From Ahrensia marina (lineage in GTDB: Bacteria > Pseudomonadota > Alphaproteobacteria > Rhizobiales > Rhizobiaceae), in NCBI RefSeq assembly GCF_001293565.1, contig NZ_JXMU01000009.1:56440-120439 (forward strand): a stretch of 64,000 bases of DNA, given 5' to 3'. The position numbers were made by a program, and so were the translations under genes. Of the stretch, positions 54,781 to 64,000 are shown in pieces (the stretch's first letter is position 1; each line of letters begins with the position of its first letter). A model generated the notes under the pieces. It did not search any database and was not told where the DNA came from. It was given only the letters and a program-made list of their open reading frames with translations.

Positions 54781-55129
54781 TTTGTTGAAGTTGATCGCGG
54801 GCGCTATCACTTATGTGGGGAGGGCCGAATATCTCCTTGGAGCCCATTCTGGCCCTTGCCAACCTCGCAGGCACACGGCCTTAAAACAGGCGACAAAACC
54901 AAATTTTGTGCTAATGCACGCCACCAAATCCCAACAATGTGAAAAATGAGCATGAAGCTTCAGCAGGCGCGCAAATTTTCTGTGGCACCCGTGATGGATG
55001 GGGTGACTTTCAAAAACTAAAATAATAATCAATTATTTAGGGGGATAAGAAACTTTATGTTGTTCTGAAAGTTGTTCGAATTCAATTTAAAAACCTTAAA
55101 ATATACGGTTTGTGGCTTTTCCGGCTTCC
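54781..55129. other. Intergenic region between HPP and UDG-like genes
   Basis: About 350 bp between convergent genes. The left part is of ordinary composition, the right part (54990-55129) is strongly AT-rich. I see no gene, terminator or repeat that I can support. Confidence 0.5.
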
Positions 55130-55936
55130 TTATTTCGATAGTTCGGCTGCGTGATTACCTGTTAGTGCTTCGCCCGCAAATATTTTACTCGAGATTTGGC
55201 TAATTATTGCCTTTTGAATGGTAGTGAACTTTTCATCCTCTGTACCATAATGTTTTTTTAAGCTTCCAAAGGCTGTTGGATGTGGGTGTTTGTCGACGTG
55301 CGTGATGCCGAATTTGCTCAGCGCCTCTTGAGCTGCATTTCCAAATGCTACCCACAGTACCGGACTAACGATGTCCATTTCCGCTTTGAACACCTCCCGT
55401 TCGATTTGTCTTGTAGAGATGTTCCTCTTGATGCCTGAAGATGGTTCAACATAGAGTTTCCAAACATCTGTGAAGTATACACCGAGACCTTGGCGACATA
55501 GCCACTCGACCACTGGCCACAAAATCTTCCCGCCTCTACTGCTTCCGCCCTGCGTCGAAAAACCCCATGGGGTGCACATAGATAGCCCTCTAGGCGCCCA
55601 ATCACTTTTTCGAAGTGGGTCCTGTGATGCAATAATCACCATCTTACCATTCCAATTGTGTTTTGGTGTAATGAGGAGTGGCAAGTCGAAGCCAGAATGA
55701 ACGGAGCAAAGGTCAGGTGCTTGATTAAATTTGCAGGCGTCGACAGGTATTGTGGGAATCGTAACAGATAGTTCAAAACGCTCGCCTGCAAATTCCCGCC
55801 TATAAATTTCTCCCATCTGGACAAGGAAGTTTGTATCAAAGAGCGGGGAGTGTGACTTTTCAATAATGCCTTGCCAAATATCGGGGCGGTTGGCTTCTAG
55901 CCAGTTGGACGTTACCATCTCTGTCATTCCATTCAT
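55130..55936 (-). CDS. Divergent uracil-DNA glycosylase superfamily protein
   Basis: A 268-residue protein, AT-richer than its surroundings. The second half shows the UDG-fold order: motif 1 IIASQDPLR at 102-109 (like GQDP or GEAPG), VYFTDVWKLYVEP at 153-165 (compare VYITNVVK-RPP of family 4), a helix ending in VLWVAFGNAAQEAL at 193-206, and the C-terminal DNA-contact motif KHPHPTA at 216-222 (compare HPS). No four-cysteine iron-sulfur cluster pattern is evident. The N-terminal 90 residues are unassigned. Substrate and activity are unknown; this may be an unusual base-excision or defence enzyme. It is likely acquired. Confidence 0.68.
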   Translation of the reverse strand: MNGMTEMVTSNWLEANRPDIWQGIIEKSHSPLFDTNFLVQMGEIYRREFAGERFELSVTIPTIPVDACKFNQAPDLCSVHSGFDLPLLITPKHNWNGKMVIIASQDPLRKSDWAPRGLSMCTPWGFSTQGGSSRGGKILWPVVEWLCRQGLGVYFTDVWKLYVEPSSGIKRNISTRQIEREVFKAEMDIVSPVLWVAFGNAAQEALSKFGITHVDKHPHPTAFGSLKKHYGTEDEKFTTIQKAIISQISSKIFAGEALTGNHAAELSK

Positions 55937-56291
55937 AAAGTAGGGGGCGGTAAAAGCAGCTGGGGTATACTCTAGATTTGTTTAAGGCTTTATGTCGAGT
56001 AACCCCACACGCTTCTATTTGGTGTGGGGACTGGTGGGCAATGGGGCATTAATCGAGTAGTTGGTAAGGACCTATTTGAGCCCAAATTGCCAATTCGCAA
56101 TGTCCAAGCGAGTGTCTCAAAAGTCCGCATTGCTACCCTTGAATTGTCATTTCTACCGTGTCGCCCTGTTTGCGCGCGCTTAAGGTCACAATTGTGCAAA
56201 AATACACGAATTGGCTGACTGGATAGAGCTCAATATGCCCGCGATTACGCAGGTTTGGGATAAGAAGGTGCAGCCTAAGGCGTCTGAATGA
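55937..56291. other. Intergenic region with one hairpin
   Basis: About 355 bp without a convincing gene. It holds the promoter of the UDG-like gene on the left and the perfect hairpin at 56003-56029. The remainder shows nothing I can support. Confidence 0.5.
56003..56029. terminator. Perfect hairpin, possible terminator
   Basis: CCCCACAC-N11-GTGTGGGG. It has no T run on either side, so it may be a dispersed palindrome rather than a terminator. Confidence 0.4.
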
Positions 56292-57221
56292 CTAAATAGG
56301 TCGTGCAATCAAGCGCCGTTTAAGAAATGTCAGCACAGCCGCGCGCATCGCAGGTGTTTCCTCATGGCCGACTTCTGGTTCGATATGAAAAGTCAGCAGG
56401 TCGGTCTTATCGCCATAAGCCGCAATCAATTCATCCTGCGCGACTTTGAAGGCATCGGGCGGCGAGCTCCAATCTTTCAGGCCAACACCGCAAAATTGAG
56501 CGCGCGGCGCAATCAATCCTGCCAGTTGCCCGCTTGAACAGGTCGCAAGCAATCCCGGCACGGTCATATAATGCCCGTGATTATCATGATTGCCGAGTTT
56601 CACCAGCGTTGCAAGATCGGCAAAGCAGCACAAATGGGCGGCTGTCTTGATGCGGGTGTCGAGCGCGGCAAGCCACCAAGCGTGGGTACCACCCATTGAA
56701 ATGCCAAGTGTGCCGATACGTGCCGAATCCACTTGAGGAAGATCGCATAGATAATCAAGGCCGGCACTTAGCTCTGCGAGCATCTGGCCGAACAATGTTT
56801 TGCCATACCAAAGCGCTGTTTTGGATGCCGCGCTTTCTTCCGGAGACGAGCGTGAACCGAAACACGGCATCTCAAGGCAAAGAACAACAAAACCAAGCGC
56901 AAGAAGATCTTCGGCATAGGGGCCGACAAGAGCAGGGCGGCTGTCACACAGTTCATTGATGCCGATGTCGTAACGCGCGCCGTGCGCATGACAGTATAGA
57001 ATAGCGGGAGATGGTGTCTGGGAACTGGCACCCGCAGGCTCCAGCATCACGGCTGGAATAGCGGTGTTGTCCTGCGTTGTAAAAACCATCCGCTTGGCTG
57101 TGCCATGCTGCAATTCCACAGTCGTTTCGATTTTCGACAACGACAATTTATAGTGCTGCAGGCTGACACCGAGCAGTTTTTTAACATGATCGCGAATCGA
57201 ATTTGTATCGGGAGAGCTCAT
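56292..57221 (-). CDS. Alpha/beta hydrolase, dienelactone hydrolase or acetyl-esterase type
   Basis: A soluble 309-residue hydrolase. The nucleophile is Ser175 in GISMGGTHAW, the catalytic His is His286 in EVGHEET and the acid is probably Asp250 or Asp256 in LKDWSSPPD. An oxyanion-region pattern AILYCHAHGARYDIG is near 75-90. No signal peptide. Substrate unknown; the family includes esterases of acetylated sugars and dienelactones. ATG 57221 is used; a TTG two codons upstream is also open. Confidence 0.87.
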   Translation of the reverse strand: MSSPDTNSIRDHVKKLLGVSLQHYKLSLSKIETTVELQHGTAKRMVFTTQDNTAIPAVMLEPAGASSQTPSPAILYCHAHGARYDIGINELCDSRPALVGPYAEDLLALGFVVLCLEMPCFGSRSSPEESAASKTALWYGKTLFGQMLAELSAGLDYLCDLPQVDSARIGTLGISMGGTHAWWLAALDTRIKTAAHLCCFADLATLVKLGNHDNHGHYMTVPGLLATCSSGQLAGLIAPRAQFCGVGLKDWSSPPDAFKVAQDELIAAYGDKTDLLTFHIEPEVGHEETPAMRAAVLTFLKRRLIARPI

Positions 57222-57265
57222 AGCCAAACCATTTCATGATACTTTGAAGTGCACAATCACAACAA

Positions 57266-57300
57266 GAAAAACCGCCACATCATTGCTGATGCAGCGGTTT
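57266..57300 (-). terminator. Terminator of the cold shock gene
   Basis: On the minus strand AAACCGC pairs with GCGGTTT, with an inner stem CATCA-GCAA-TGATG, followed by a T run. It lies about 40 bp after the csp stop. Confidence 0.87.
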
Positions 57301-57340
57301 AAGAAACTTCAATAACGCTTTGAAAGCGATATTTAAATAA

Positions 57341-57550
57341 TTAAGCAGCAGATATTGTAGAAACCGCTGTTTTACCTGAACGCTGATCAATGTCAGTTTC
57401 AAAGTTTACTTTTTGACCTTCTGTAAGGCCGTTCATGCCAGCACGCTCAAGTGCTGTTGCGTGTACGAATACGTCTTTCGCGCCATCGTCAGGAGCGATA
57501 AAGCCGTAACCTTTTTGGTCGTTGTAAAATTTAACTGTACCTGTAGCCAT
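57341..57550 (-). CDS. Cold shock protein, CspA family
   Basis: A 69-residue RNA chaperone made of one cold-shock domain. RNP1 is KGYGFI at 13-18 and RNP2 is DVFVHATAL at 26-34. About 230 bp separate it from psuG, room for the long structured leader typical of csp messages. Monocistronic with a strong terminator. The copy number of csp genes in the genome cannot be judged here, so no specific symbol is given. Confidence 0.95.
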   Translation of the reverse strand: MATGTVKFYNDQKGYGFIAPDDGAKDVFVHATALERAGMNGLTEGQKVNFETDIDQRSGKTAVSTISAA

Positions 57551-57784
57551 GATGTGAATTCCTTCTCACTATCGTCGTCGCATGGAGTGGAAAATGATTC
57601 TTCAACTCCGGTTTATTTCGAAATTCGAAGAATTCTTAAACGTGCGCGGCCGATGTGGGCAGGCAATTCAATAGTCCGTCAAGTTCGATAATTACTTCGT
57701 AAGCCCCAATTGTGACAATTGCAAGAATTTGTGCAAAGTTTCGCGGCGCGGCTTGCATTTATTTTTGACCTGAGATTCAATTTT

Positions 57785-58696
57785 TTAAGATGCGGCAAAC
57801 TCAACAGCAATCTTTGCGGCCAGTTCGGCATTGTTTTTCACCAACGCAATATTGGTTTCAAGGCTTTTACCGCCGGAGATTTCGACAATGCGGCTCAGCA
57901 GCCACGGCGTGACGTCTTTACCGGAGACATTTTTCTGGTCCGCTTCATTTTGAGCAACTGTTATAATGGTTGCCATTTCCGGATAGGGGATTTCGTCGCT
58001 TTCAGGCACTGGATTGGTGATCAGAATACCGCCATGGCCAAAAGCTTTCTGCTCGGTGCGCAACTGCATGAATTGTGCAATTTGCGCTGCCGTATCAAGG
58101 CGTAATGGTGCCGCAATACCGCTGTCACGGGACCAGAATGCGGGCAAAGCGTCCTGTCCATAAGCGATAACCGGTACGCCGCGCGTTTCAAGCGCTTCCA
58201 ATGTCTTGGGAATATCGAGAATTGCTTTCGCGCCGGCGCTCACAACGGTGACGGCCGTGCGGCCCAACTCGTCAAGATCGGCCGATATATCGAACGTTTC
58301 TTCTGCGCCGCGGTGGACGCCGCCAATGCCGCCGGTGGCAAAGACCGCAATACCGGCTGCCTGTGCGGCCATCATGGTTGCAGCAACGGTGGTACCGCCG
58401 GTTGCACCGCGCACCATGGCATAAGCCAGATCAGCGCGCGAAAGTTTCATGGTGCCTTTTTGCTGGGCAAGCCACTCGGCCTGTTCATCATCAAGGCCCA
58501 CATGAAGCTTGCCTTCAATCACGGCAATCGTCGCCGGAACAGCGCCATTATCGCGGATGATTGCTTCAACACTGCGTGCCATTTCCAGATTGTCAGGGTA
58601 GGGCATGCCATGGGTGATGATGGTTGATTCAAGGGCAACAATCGCACGCTTTTCGCTCAGCGCATTGCTGACTTCTTCTGTATAATGAATGTCCAT
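57785..58696 (-). CDS. psuG: Pseudouridine-5'-phosphate glycosidase
   Basis: Cleaves the C-C bond of pseudouridine 5'-phosphate to uracil and ribose 5-phosphate. The 303-residue protein has the family motifs ALESTIITHGMPYP (Glu23), GGIGGVHRGAEETFDISADL (Asp140) and VSAGAKAILDIP (Lys157); these line up with Glu31, Asp149 and Lys166 of the E. coli enzyme, where the Lys forms an imine with the sugar. It is 28 bp after psuK on the same strand, forming a two-gene catabolic operon. Confidence 0.95.
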   Translation of the reverse strand: MDIHYTEEVSNALSEKRAIVALESTIITHGMPYPDNLEMARSVEAIIRDNGAVPATIAVIEGKLHVGLDDEQAEWLAQQKGTMKLSRADLAYAMVRGATGGTTVAATMMAAQAAGIAVFATGGIGGVHRGAEETFDISADLDELGRTAVTVVSAGAKAILDIPKTLEALETRGVPVIAYGQDALPAFWSRDSGIAAPLRLDTAAQIAQFMQLRTEQKAFGHGGILITNPVPESDEIPYPEMATIITVAQNEADQKNVSGKDVTPWLLSRIVEISGGKSLETNIALVKNNAELAAKIAVEFAAS

Positions 58697-58724
58697 GGGT
58701 CAGGGCTTTCTGTTTGACGCTGCT

Positions 58725-59654
58725 TCATTGTGCTGCAAGAACATTTGCATAGGCAGAGCTAAATTTTTCTTCGTTGACGAGGCCATGGCATATCGGGCCA
58801 TCGGCCTGCAAGGTCATTTGTGCGCAGGCAATGCCAAACAAAGCAGCCTCATTTAATGTTGCGGCCGATTGTGTGCATAGCGCGGCAATTGTACCGCCAG
58901 CCAAGGCATCACCGGCACCGGTAACATCAATGACAGAGGCAATCGCGGGAATGACATGTGTGGTGATTATGCCGTTTTCAAGACACAAGACATTGTTGGC
59001 CCCGTCGGTGATAATTGCACCGCGAAATCCGAGATCTGTCAGCGCCGCCGGATCATCACCGCCGGTTAACGCCTTTAACTCGCGCTGGTTGATAAACAAG
59101 GCCGATATTTGTGCTGCAATAGGTTTTAAACGGTTCACTTTGGCCGGCGATATGCCCATGGCATATAAGGGCCGCTTGGTAAGCTCTGCTGTCTTGATCA
59201 ATGCGGTTTCGCTTAAATTGGCATCGACCAGAACCGCCTGCGCTGCCGCAATGCGTGAACGGCCTTCCAAACGGCGTACCTGCCTGTCAAACCCGGCATC
59301 ATAAAGTGCCATATCCGCCAGAGCGGTGATCAGCTCACCGTCAGTATCCAGAATGGCTGTATAAGTCGGCGTGGCCCGGTCAACAAATGTCCCGCTAAAA
59401 TCATAAAGGCCGGCATCGTCGATAGCCTGCTCGACGGCTCGGCCCACACTGTCACCGCCGCGCACCGACATCATGGCAGCATTGCCGACATGACGCATTT
59501 GCGCGTTGCGCAGCACATTAAAAGCACCGCCGCCAATATGTTCGCTAAAATTAACCGGATTGGACGCACCGGCAATATGCGGTGTAATCATCCGCGCGGT
59601 ACGGTCAATATGGGCACCGCCAATGGCAAGCAGTTGGACGGTATCAGTTTCCAT
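58725..59654 (-). CDS. psuK: Pseudouridine kinase, PfkB family
   Basis: Phosphorylates pseudouridine at the 5' position so that PsuG can split it. The 309-residue ribokinase-type protein has the substrate-side GGGAFNVLRNAQ block and the C-terminal VTGAGDALAGG motif with catalytic base Asp249. Sequence alone would allow another sugar or nucleoside; psuG directly downstream settles the substrate. A pseudouridine transporter is not present in the window. Confidence 0.9.
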   Translation of the reverse strand: METDTVQLLAIGGAHIDRTARMITPHIAGASNPVNFSEHIGGGAFNVLRNAQMRHVGNAAMMSVRGGDSVGRAVEQAIDDAGLYDFSGTFVDRATPTYTAILDTDGELITALADMALYDAGFDRQVRRLEGRSRIAAAQAVLVDANLSETALIKTAELTKRPLYAMGISPAKVNRLKPIAAQISALFINQRELKALTGGDDPAALTDLGFRGAIITDGANNVLCLENGIITTHVIPAIASVIDVTGAGDALAGGTIAALCTQSAATLNEAALFGIACAQMTLQADGPICHGLVNEEKFSSAYANVLAAQ

Positions 59655-59862
59655 TGATTAAGTGACTCGCAATAAGAGTGATTTTGTACCAATGTGTTTA
59701 AGTGTTCGCGCCAAATGCGGCAACCGATTCCCTTAAAATGGTAAAAACATGACAGCGCCGCGCAGTCAAAGCGGAGGGCAGTGGCACAATTTTATTGAAA
59801 CGAAAGTGGAACAAAATTAAATAGAGATACAAAAACAATGGCTTGTATGTATTGCAAAAATA

Positions 59863-59877
59863 GAACAAACGCGGTAC
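59863..59877. promoter_or_regulatory. Probable LexA box of recA
   Basis: GAAC-AAACGCG-GTAC is one base from the reverse complement of the alphaproteobacterial SOS consensus (GTTC-N7-GTTC). It sits between a possible -35 TTGCAA (59853-59858) and a -10-like TACAAA (59875-59880), 16 bp apart, and 58 bp before the recA start. Confidence 0.6.
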
Positions 59878-59934
59878 AAATAATTCACGTTGACAATTCG
59901 CACCCCTGATGTGCGATACCTAAAGGTGGATAAT

Positions 59935-61065
59935 ATGGCCCAGAATAGCTTGCGCTTGGTTGAAGGAAATTCAGTGGATAAATCAAAAGCATTAGATGCC
60001 GCCCTGGCTCAGATTGAACGCTCTTTTGGCAAGGGTTCAATCATGCGTCTGGGCGCGAATGAGCAGATCGTCGAGATTGAGACAGTACCAACCGGTTCGT
60101 TGTCTCTGGATATCGCGTTGGGCGTAGGCGGCTTGCCGAAAGGCCGCATCATCGAGATTTACGGCCCTGAAAGCTCAGGTAAGACAACAATGGCCCTGCA
60201 TACGGTGGCCGAAGCCCAGAAGAACGGCGGTATTTGCGCCTTTGTGGATGCCGAGCATGCGCTTGATCCGGTTTATGCTCGCAAATTGGGCGTTGACCTT
60301 GAGGATCTTTTGATTTCGCAGCCTGATAATGGTGAGCAGGCGTTGGAGATTGCCGATACGCTTGTGCGGTCGGGGGCTTGTGACGTGCTTGTCATTGACT
60401 CGGTGGCCGCTTTGACACCGCGGGCCGAGATTGAAGGCGAAATGGGTGATTCTTTGCCGGGCCTTCAGGCGCGTCTGATGAGCCAGGCTCTGCGTAAGCT
60501 GACCGGTTCGATTTCACGCTCCAACACAATGGTTATCTTCATCAACCAGATTCGTATGAAAATCGGTGTGATGTTTGGCTCGCCTGAAACAACAACCGGC
60601 GGTAATGCTTTGAAATTCTACGCATCCGTTCGCCTGGATATCCGCCGTATCGGTGCTGTGAAGGACCGCGATGAGGTTGTTGGCAACCAGACCCGCGTCA
60701 AAGTTGTCAAAAACAAACTGGCGCCGCCATTCAAAGAGGTCATTTTTGACATCATGTACGGTCAGGGCATTTCCAAAACCGGTGAATTGATCGATCTGGG
60801 CGTAAAAGCCGGTATCGTTGAAAAATCCGGTTCGTGGTTCTCTTATGATAGCCAGCGCTTGGGACAGGGACGGGAAAACGCCAAACAATTCCTGGCCGAT
60901 AACCGCGATGTCTATGATAAAATCGAGCTGGCTTTGCGCCAGAATGCCGGATTGATTGCAGAACAATTCCTGCATGATGATGAAACGGCAGACAAGGCCA
61001 AATCCGGCGAGGATTTCGATGGGTCAAAAGATGATCTTCCAGACGTTGCCAATGGCAAAAAATAG
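59935..61065 (+). CDS. recA: Recombinase A
   Basis: Strand exchange protein and SOS co-protease. The ATG at 59935 has AAAGGTGG upstream and gives 376 residues; an in-frame TTG at 59890 coincides with a -35-like TTGACA and is not used. Walker A is GPESSGKT at 77-84, Walker B is LVIDSVAAL, and loop L2 follows [18 protein letters not shown]. The C-terminal 25 residues are acidic as usual. A terminator follows. Confidence 0.98.
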   Translation: MAQNSLRLVEGNSVDKSKALDAALAQIERSFGKGSIMRLGANEQIVEIETVPTGSLSLDIALGVGGLPKGRIIEIYGPESSGKTTMALHTVAEAQKNGGICAFVDAEHALDPVYARKLGVDLEDLLISQPDNGEQALEIADTLVRSGACDVLVIDSVAALTPRAEIEGEMGDSLPGLQARLMSQALRKLTGSISRSNTMVIFINQIRMKIGVMFGSPETTTGGNALKFYASVRLDIRRIGAVKDRDEVVGNQTRVKVVKNKLAPPFKEVIFDIMYGQGISKTGELIDLGVKAGIVEKSGSWFSYDSQRLGQGRENAKQFLADNRDVYDKIELALRQNAGLIAEQFLHDDETADKAKSGEDFDGSKDDLPDVANGKK

Positions 61066-61095
61066 GATAATTGACCCTATAATCTAATCTATTGG

Positions 61096-61124
61096 ACCCG
61101 CTTCTTTTAAAGGAGGCGGGTTTT
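61096..61124 (+). terminator. Terminator of recA
   Basis: ACCCGCTTC pairs with GAGGCGGGT (one G-U) around an 8-base loop and is followed by TTTT, about 30 bp after the stop. Confidence 0.85.
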
Positions 61125-61283
61125 CTTCGCTTTTAGCACACAAAGACCTGCAATCACTGGACACTGGCCTATAGTTTCGACTAATCAATGCGCTGAACAT
61201 CAAGTGCGGTTCGCAGGGTTGAAAAACAACGGCAGGCTACGCACTTGGCAATTATCAAATGCTGATGATCAGGCAGGTATTCA

Positions 61284-63941
61284 ATGAGCGGCGTTAACGA
61301 GATACGCAATACATTCCTCGACTATTTTGGCGCGAACGGCCATGCCAAAGTACCGTCGAGTTCACTGGTGCCGCACAATGATCCCACATTGATGTTCACA
61401 GCTGCCGGTATGGTCCAATTCAAGAACGTTTTCACCGGCCTTGAAAAACGCGATTATACCCGCGCAACCACATCGCAAAAATGCGTGCGCGCAGGCGGCA
61501 AGCATAATGATCTTGATAATGTGGGCTATACGGCCCGCCACCATACTTTCTTTGAAATGCTGGGCAATTTCTCATTTGGCGATTATTTCAAGGAAGAGGC
61601 GATCACCCATGCCTGGAACTTGGTCACCAAAGAATATGGTCTCGATAAAGACCGGCTGCTGGTAACAATCTATCATACCGATGATCAGGCATTCGATCTT
61701 TGGAAAAAAATTGCCGGCCTGCCTGACGAAAAAATCATTCGCATCGCAACGAGCGATAATTTCTGGTCCGCCGGTGATACGGGACCATGCGGTCCGTGTT
61801 CAGAAATTTTTTATGACCACGGCGATCACATCTGGGGTGGACCTCCGGGAAGTCCCGAAGAAGACGGCGACCGGTTTGTCGAAATCTGGAACCTTGTTTT
61901 CATGCAGTATGAGCAGATCGCACCGGATGTGCGCCATGATCTGCCAAGCCCGTCGATTGATACCGGCATGGGGCTGGAGCGCATTTCTGCGGTCATGCAG
62001 GGCGTCCATGACAATTATGACATTGATCTTTTCAAAGCGCTGATCCGCGCATCGGAAGAACTGACATCGACAAAGGCGGAGGGCGCCAACAAGGCCAGCC
62101 ACCGCGTTATTGCCGACCATCTGCGCGCAACCAGCTTTCTGATAGCAGACGGTGTTTTGCCGTCCAATGAAGGGCGTGGCTATGTGCTGCGCCGTATTAT
62201 GCGCCGTGCCATGCGCCATGCCCATCTATTGGGTGCACAGGATCCGCTGATGCACCGTCTTGTGCCATCGCTGATTACACAAATGGGTGCAGCCTATCCT
62301 GAACTGGACCGCGCGCGCGGTTTGATTACCGAAACATTGGAGCTGGAAGAGACAAAGTTCCGCAAAACGCTGGACCGCGGCCTTGGTTTGCTCAACGATG
62401 CGGCAGCCGGCTTGAAAGAGGGCGACTCCTTGTCCGGCGAGACCGCATTTAAACTCTATGACACGTATGGTTTTCCGCTTGATTTGACGCAGGACGCCTT
62501 GCGCGCGCGCAATATTGAAGTTGACCTTGTCGGCTTTGATACCGCCATGGAAAAGCAAAAGGCCGAGGCACGTGCCAACTGGTCCGGTTCCGGCGATGCG
62601 GCAGACGAAAAAGTCTGGTTCGCGCTGCGCGATGAATATGGGGCCACTGAATTTTTCGGTTATGAAACTGAAAAAGCAGAAGGCGTTATCAACGCGATTG
62701 TCAAAGATGGTGAGATTACGGATAGCGCAGGCGAAGGCGACAAGGTTTCTGTCACCGTGAACCAGACGCCGTTTTATGGCGAATCCGGCGGCCAGCAGGG
62801 TGACCGCGGCGTTATCAAAGGCGACGGCTTCGAGCTGAAAGTGCTCGATACATTGAAAAAAGCCAACGGCCTGTTTGTTCATGTGTGTGAAGTTGCAAGC
62901 GGCAAGGTGGAGAAAGGCGCGCCGGTTGAACTGATCGTCGATCATCTGCGGCGTTCAAAGCTGCGCTCCAACCATTCGGCAACACACCTTATTCATGAGG
63001 CGCTGCGTGAGGTCTTGGGGACCCATGTTGTTCAAAAAGGGTCGCTGGTTGCCGAAGACCGTTTGCGCTTCGACTTTTCGCACAACAAGCCGATTTCGGA
63101 CGAAGATCTGGCAAAGATTTCAGATATTGCCAATGAAATTGTGCTTCAAAACAGTCCGGTTACAACCCGCCTGATGAATGTTGATGATGCGCGTGAAGCC
63201 GGTGCCATGGCTTTGTTTGGTGAAAAATACGGCGATGAAGTGCGCGTTGTGTCCATGGGCACTGCGCTACGCGGCGAAAAACAAGGACAGCCATATTCAC
63301 TTGAATTGTGCGGCGGCACACATGTGGCCGCAACCGGTGAAATTGGCGTTGCCCAAATCATTGGTGAGAGCGCTGTTTCGTCCGGCGTTCGCCGTATCGA
63401 AGCTTTGACAGGCGAGGCGGCACGCCACTATTTGCAAAATCAGGATGCATTGATGCGCCGCACGGCCGGTCTGCTTAAAACATCGCCTGAGGATGTTGTT
63501 ACGCGCATAGAAGGCCTGCTCGATGAGCGCAAAAAAATGGAACGCGAATTGACCGAAGCGCGCAAAGCACTGGCGCTTGCCGGCCCTGCATCCGGCGGCG
63601 GCGAGGACGGCGCGCGCGAAATCAACGGCGTGAAATTTTTAGGACGCGTTGTCAGCGGCGTTTCCCCGCGCGATTTAAAACCCATGGTCGACGAGGCAAA
63701 AGCCTCAATCGGCTCCGGCGTAGTGGTTTTGATCGCTGTGTCAGATGATGGCAAAGCCAGCATTGTCGTCGGCGTAACCGGCGATTTGGTGGCCGAGAAA
63801 AGCGCGGTTGATCTCGTGCGTGTCGGTTCTGCTGCACTTGGCGGAAAAGGTGGCGGCGGGCGTCCTGACATGGCGCAGGCCGGTGGACCGGACGGTGCTA
63901 AAGCTGACGCGGCTATCGAAGCCATCGCGGCAGCTCTTTAG
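61284..63941 (+). CDS. alaS: Alanyl-tRNA synthetase
   Basis: Charges tRNA-Ala. The full 885-residue protein is present. It has the class II core with [18 protein letters not shown] and [14 protein letters not shown], the tRNA-recognition part [20 protein letters not shown], the editing domain zinc ligands [11 protein letters not shown] and CGGTH, and a C-terminal C-Ala domain (glycine-rich [16 protein letters not shown]). It follows recA by 218 bp in the same direction, a common order in alphaproteobacteria. Confidence 0.98.
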   Translation: MSGVNEIRNTFLDYFGANGHAKVPSSSLVPHNDPTLMFTAAGMVQFKNVFTGLEKRDYTRATTSQKCVRAGGKHNDLDNVGYTARHHTFFEMLGNFSFGDYFKEEAITHAWNLVTKEYGLDKDRLLVTIYHTDDQAFDLWKKIAGLPDEKIIRIATSDNFWSAGDTGPCGPCSEIFYDHGDHIWGGPPGSPEEDGDRFVEIWNLVFMQYEQIAPDVRHDLPSPSIDTGMGLERISAVMQGVHDNYDIDLFKALIRASEELTSTKAEGANKASHRVIADHLRATSFLIADGVLPSNEGRGYVLRRIMRRAMRHAHLLGAQDPLMHRLVPSLITQMGAAYPELDRARGLITETLELEETKFRKTLDRGLGLLNDAAAGLKEGDSLSGETAFKLYDTYGFPLDLTQDALRARNIEVDLVGFDTAMEKQKAEARANWSGSGDAADEKVWFALRDEYGATEFFGYETEKAEGVINAIVKDGEITDSAGEGDKVSVTVNQTPFYGESGGQQGDRGVIKGDGFELKVLDTLKKANGLFVHVCEVASGKVEKGAPVELIVDHLRRSKLRSNHSATHLIHEALREVLGTHVVQKGSLVAEDRLRFDFSHNKPISDEDLAKISDIANEIVLQNSPVTTRLMNVDDAREAGAMALFGEKYGDEVRVVSMGTALRGEKQGQPYSLELCGGTHVAATGEIGVAQIIGESAVSSGVRRIEALTGEAARHYLQNQDALMRRTAGLLKTSPEDVVTRIEGLLDERKKMERELTEARKALALAGPASGGGEDGAREINGVKFLGRVVSGVSPRDLKPMVDEAKASIGSGVVVLIAVSDDGKASIVVGVTGDLVAEKSAVDLVRVGSAALGGKGGGGRPDMAQAGGPDGAKADAAIEAIAAAL

Positions 63942-63978
63942 AGCGTGTCTGCTTTTCACTGAATCGCACCCACGCTCT
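63940..63978. repeat. Palindrome at the alaS stop codon
   Basis: AGAGCGTG-N23-CACGCTCT begins on the last two bases of the alaS stop. The loop CTTTTCACTGAATCG resembles dispersed rhizobial intergenic palindromes that start AGAGC and end GCTCT; the palindrome after pleD (5514-5553) has the same AGAGC/GCTCT ends. A terminator role is possible but no T run is present. Confidence 0.5.
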
Positions 63979-64000
63979 ACCCCTTTGATTTGCCGCATGT

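Noticed and set aside
54811..55032. Minus-strand open frame downstream of the UDG-like gene
   Set aside because: Composition shifts across it and it has no ribosome-binding site or recognisable pattern.
59653..59934. recA start at TTG 59890
   Set aside because: The ATG at 59935 has a good ribosome-binding site and matches the RecA family start.

Overview
The window comes from a chromosome of an alphaproteobacterium, most likely an order Hyphomicrobiales (Rhizobiales) relative with moderate GC. Evidence is the gene order: divK-pleD; DUF3572-dinB; pyrB with a pyrC-like partner, plsY, dprA, topA and rnr; NDUFA12-DUF2155-aat-accCB-aroQ; rne followed by amidase, PBP1A and prfB; and an arsR/arsC/aquaporin operon of the Sinorhizobium type. 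Two sites matching the alphaproteobacterial LexA box (GTTC-N7-GTTC) agree. No genus is claimed.

Layout. 1-1.5 kb: arsenic resistance operon, leftward, running off the left edge. 1.5-3.6 kb: YaiI family protein, DNA polymerase IV and DUF3572. 3.7-5.5 kb: cell-cycle regulators DivK and PleD. 5.5-17.2 kb: a long leftward block for translation, RNA and DNA maintenance, phospholipid and pyrimidine synthesis. 17.2-21.4 kb: an AidB-like flavoprotein, a transporter, two small membrane proteins and RuvX. 21.4-27.4 kb: gatC-gatA, then a break holding a HEPN-like gene and an SOS-box Y-family polymerase, then gatB. 27.5-30.4 kb: small genes including a DM13/DUF427 pair and a complex I accessory protein. 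30.5-36 kb: leftward aat, accC-accB, aroQ, DsbA-like protein and M48 protease. 36-46.8 kb: aminotransferase, lipoprotein, RNase E, then amidase, PBP1A and prfB with its programmed frameshift. 46.8-54.8 kb: gap, two hypothetical genes, isocitrate lyase, an orphan TRAP binding protein and an HPP/CBS protein. 55-59.7 kb: a uracil-DNA-glycosylase-like gene, an esterase-like hydrolase, a cold shock protein and pseudouridine catabolism (psuK-psuG). 59.9-64 kb: recA and alaS.

Most of the window is core genome. The accessory signal consists of single, visibly AT-richer genes placed between core genes: a HEPN-like protein at 23.5 kb, a membrane pentapeptide-repeat protein at 49 kb and a UDG-superfamily protein at 55.1 kb. 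Two lie beside palindromic intergenic elements of one family (23330-23426 and 48758-48904). I found no CRISPR array, tRNA, rRNA, transposase, integrase or prophage. I did not find a clearly new multi-gene system. The most checkable novel points are the divergent UDG-like protein, the HEPN candidate beside an SOS polymerase, twin 18-bp operator-like repeats before isocitrate lyase, and a hairpin-rich stretch upstream of gap.
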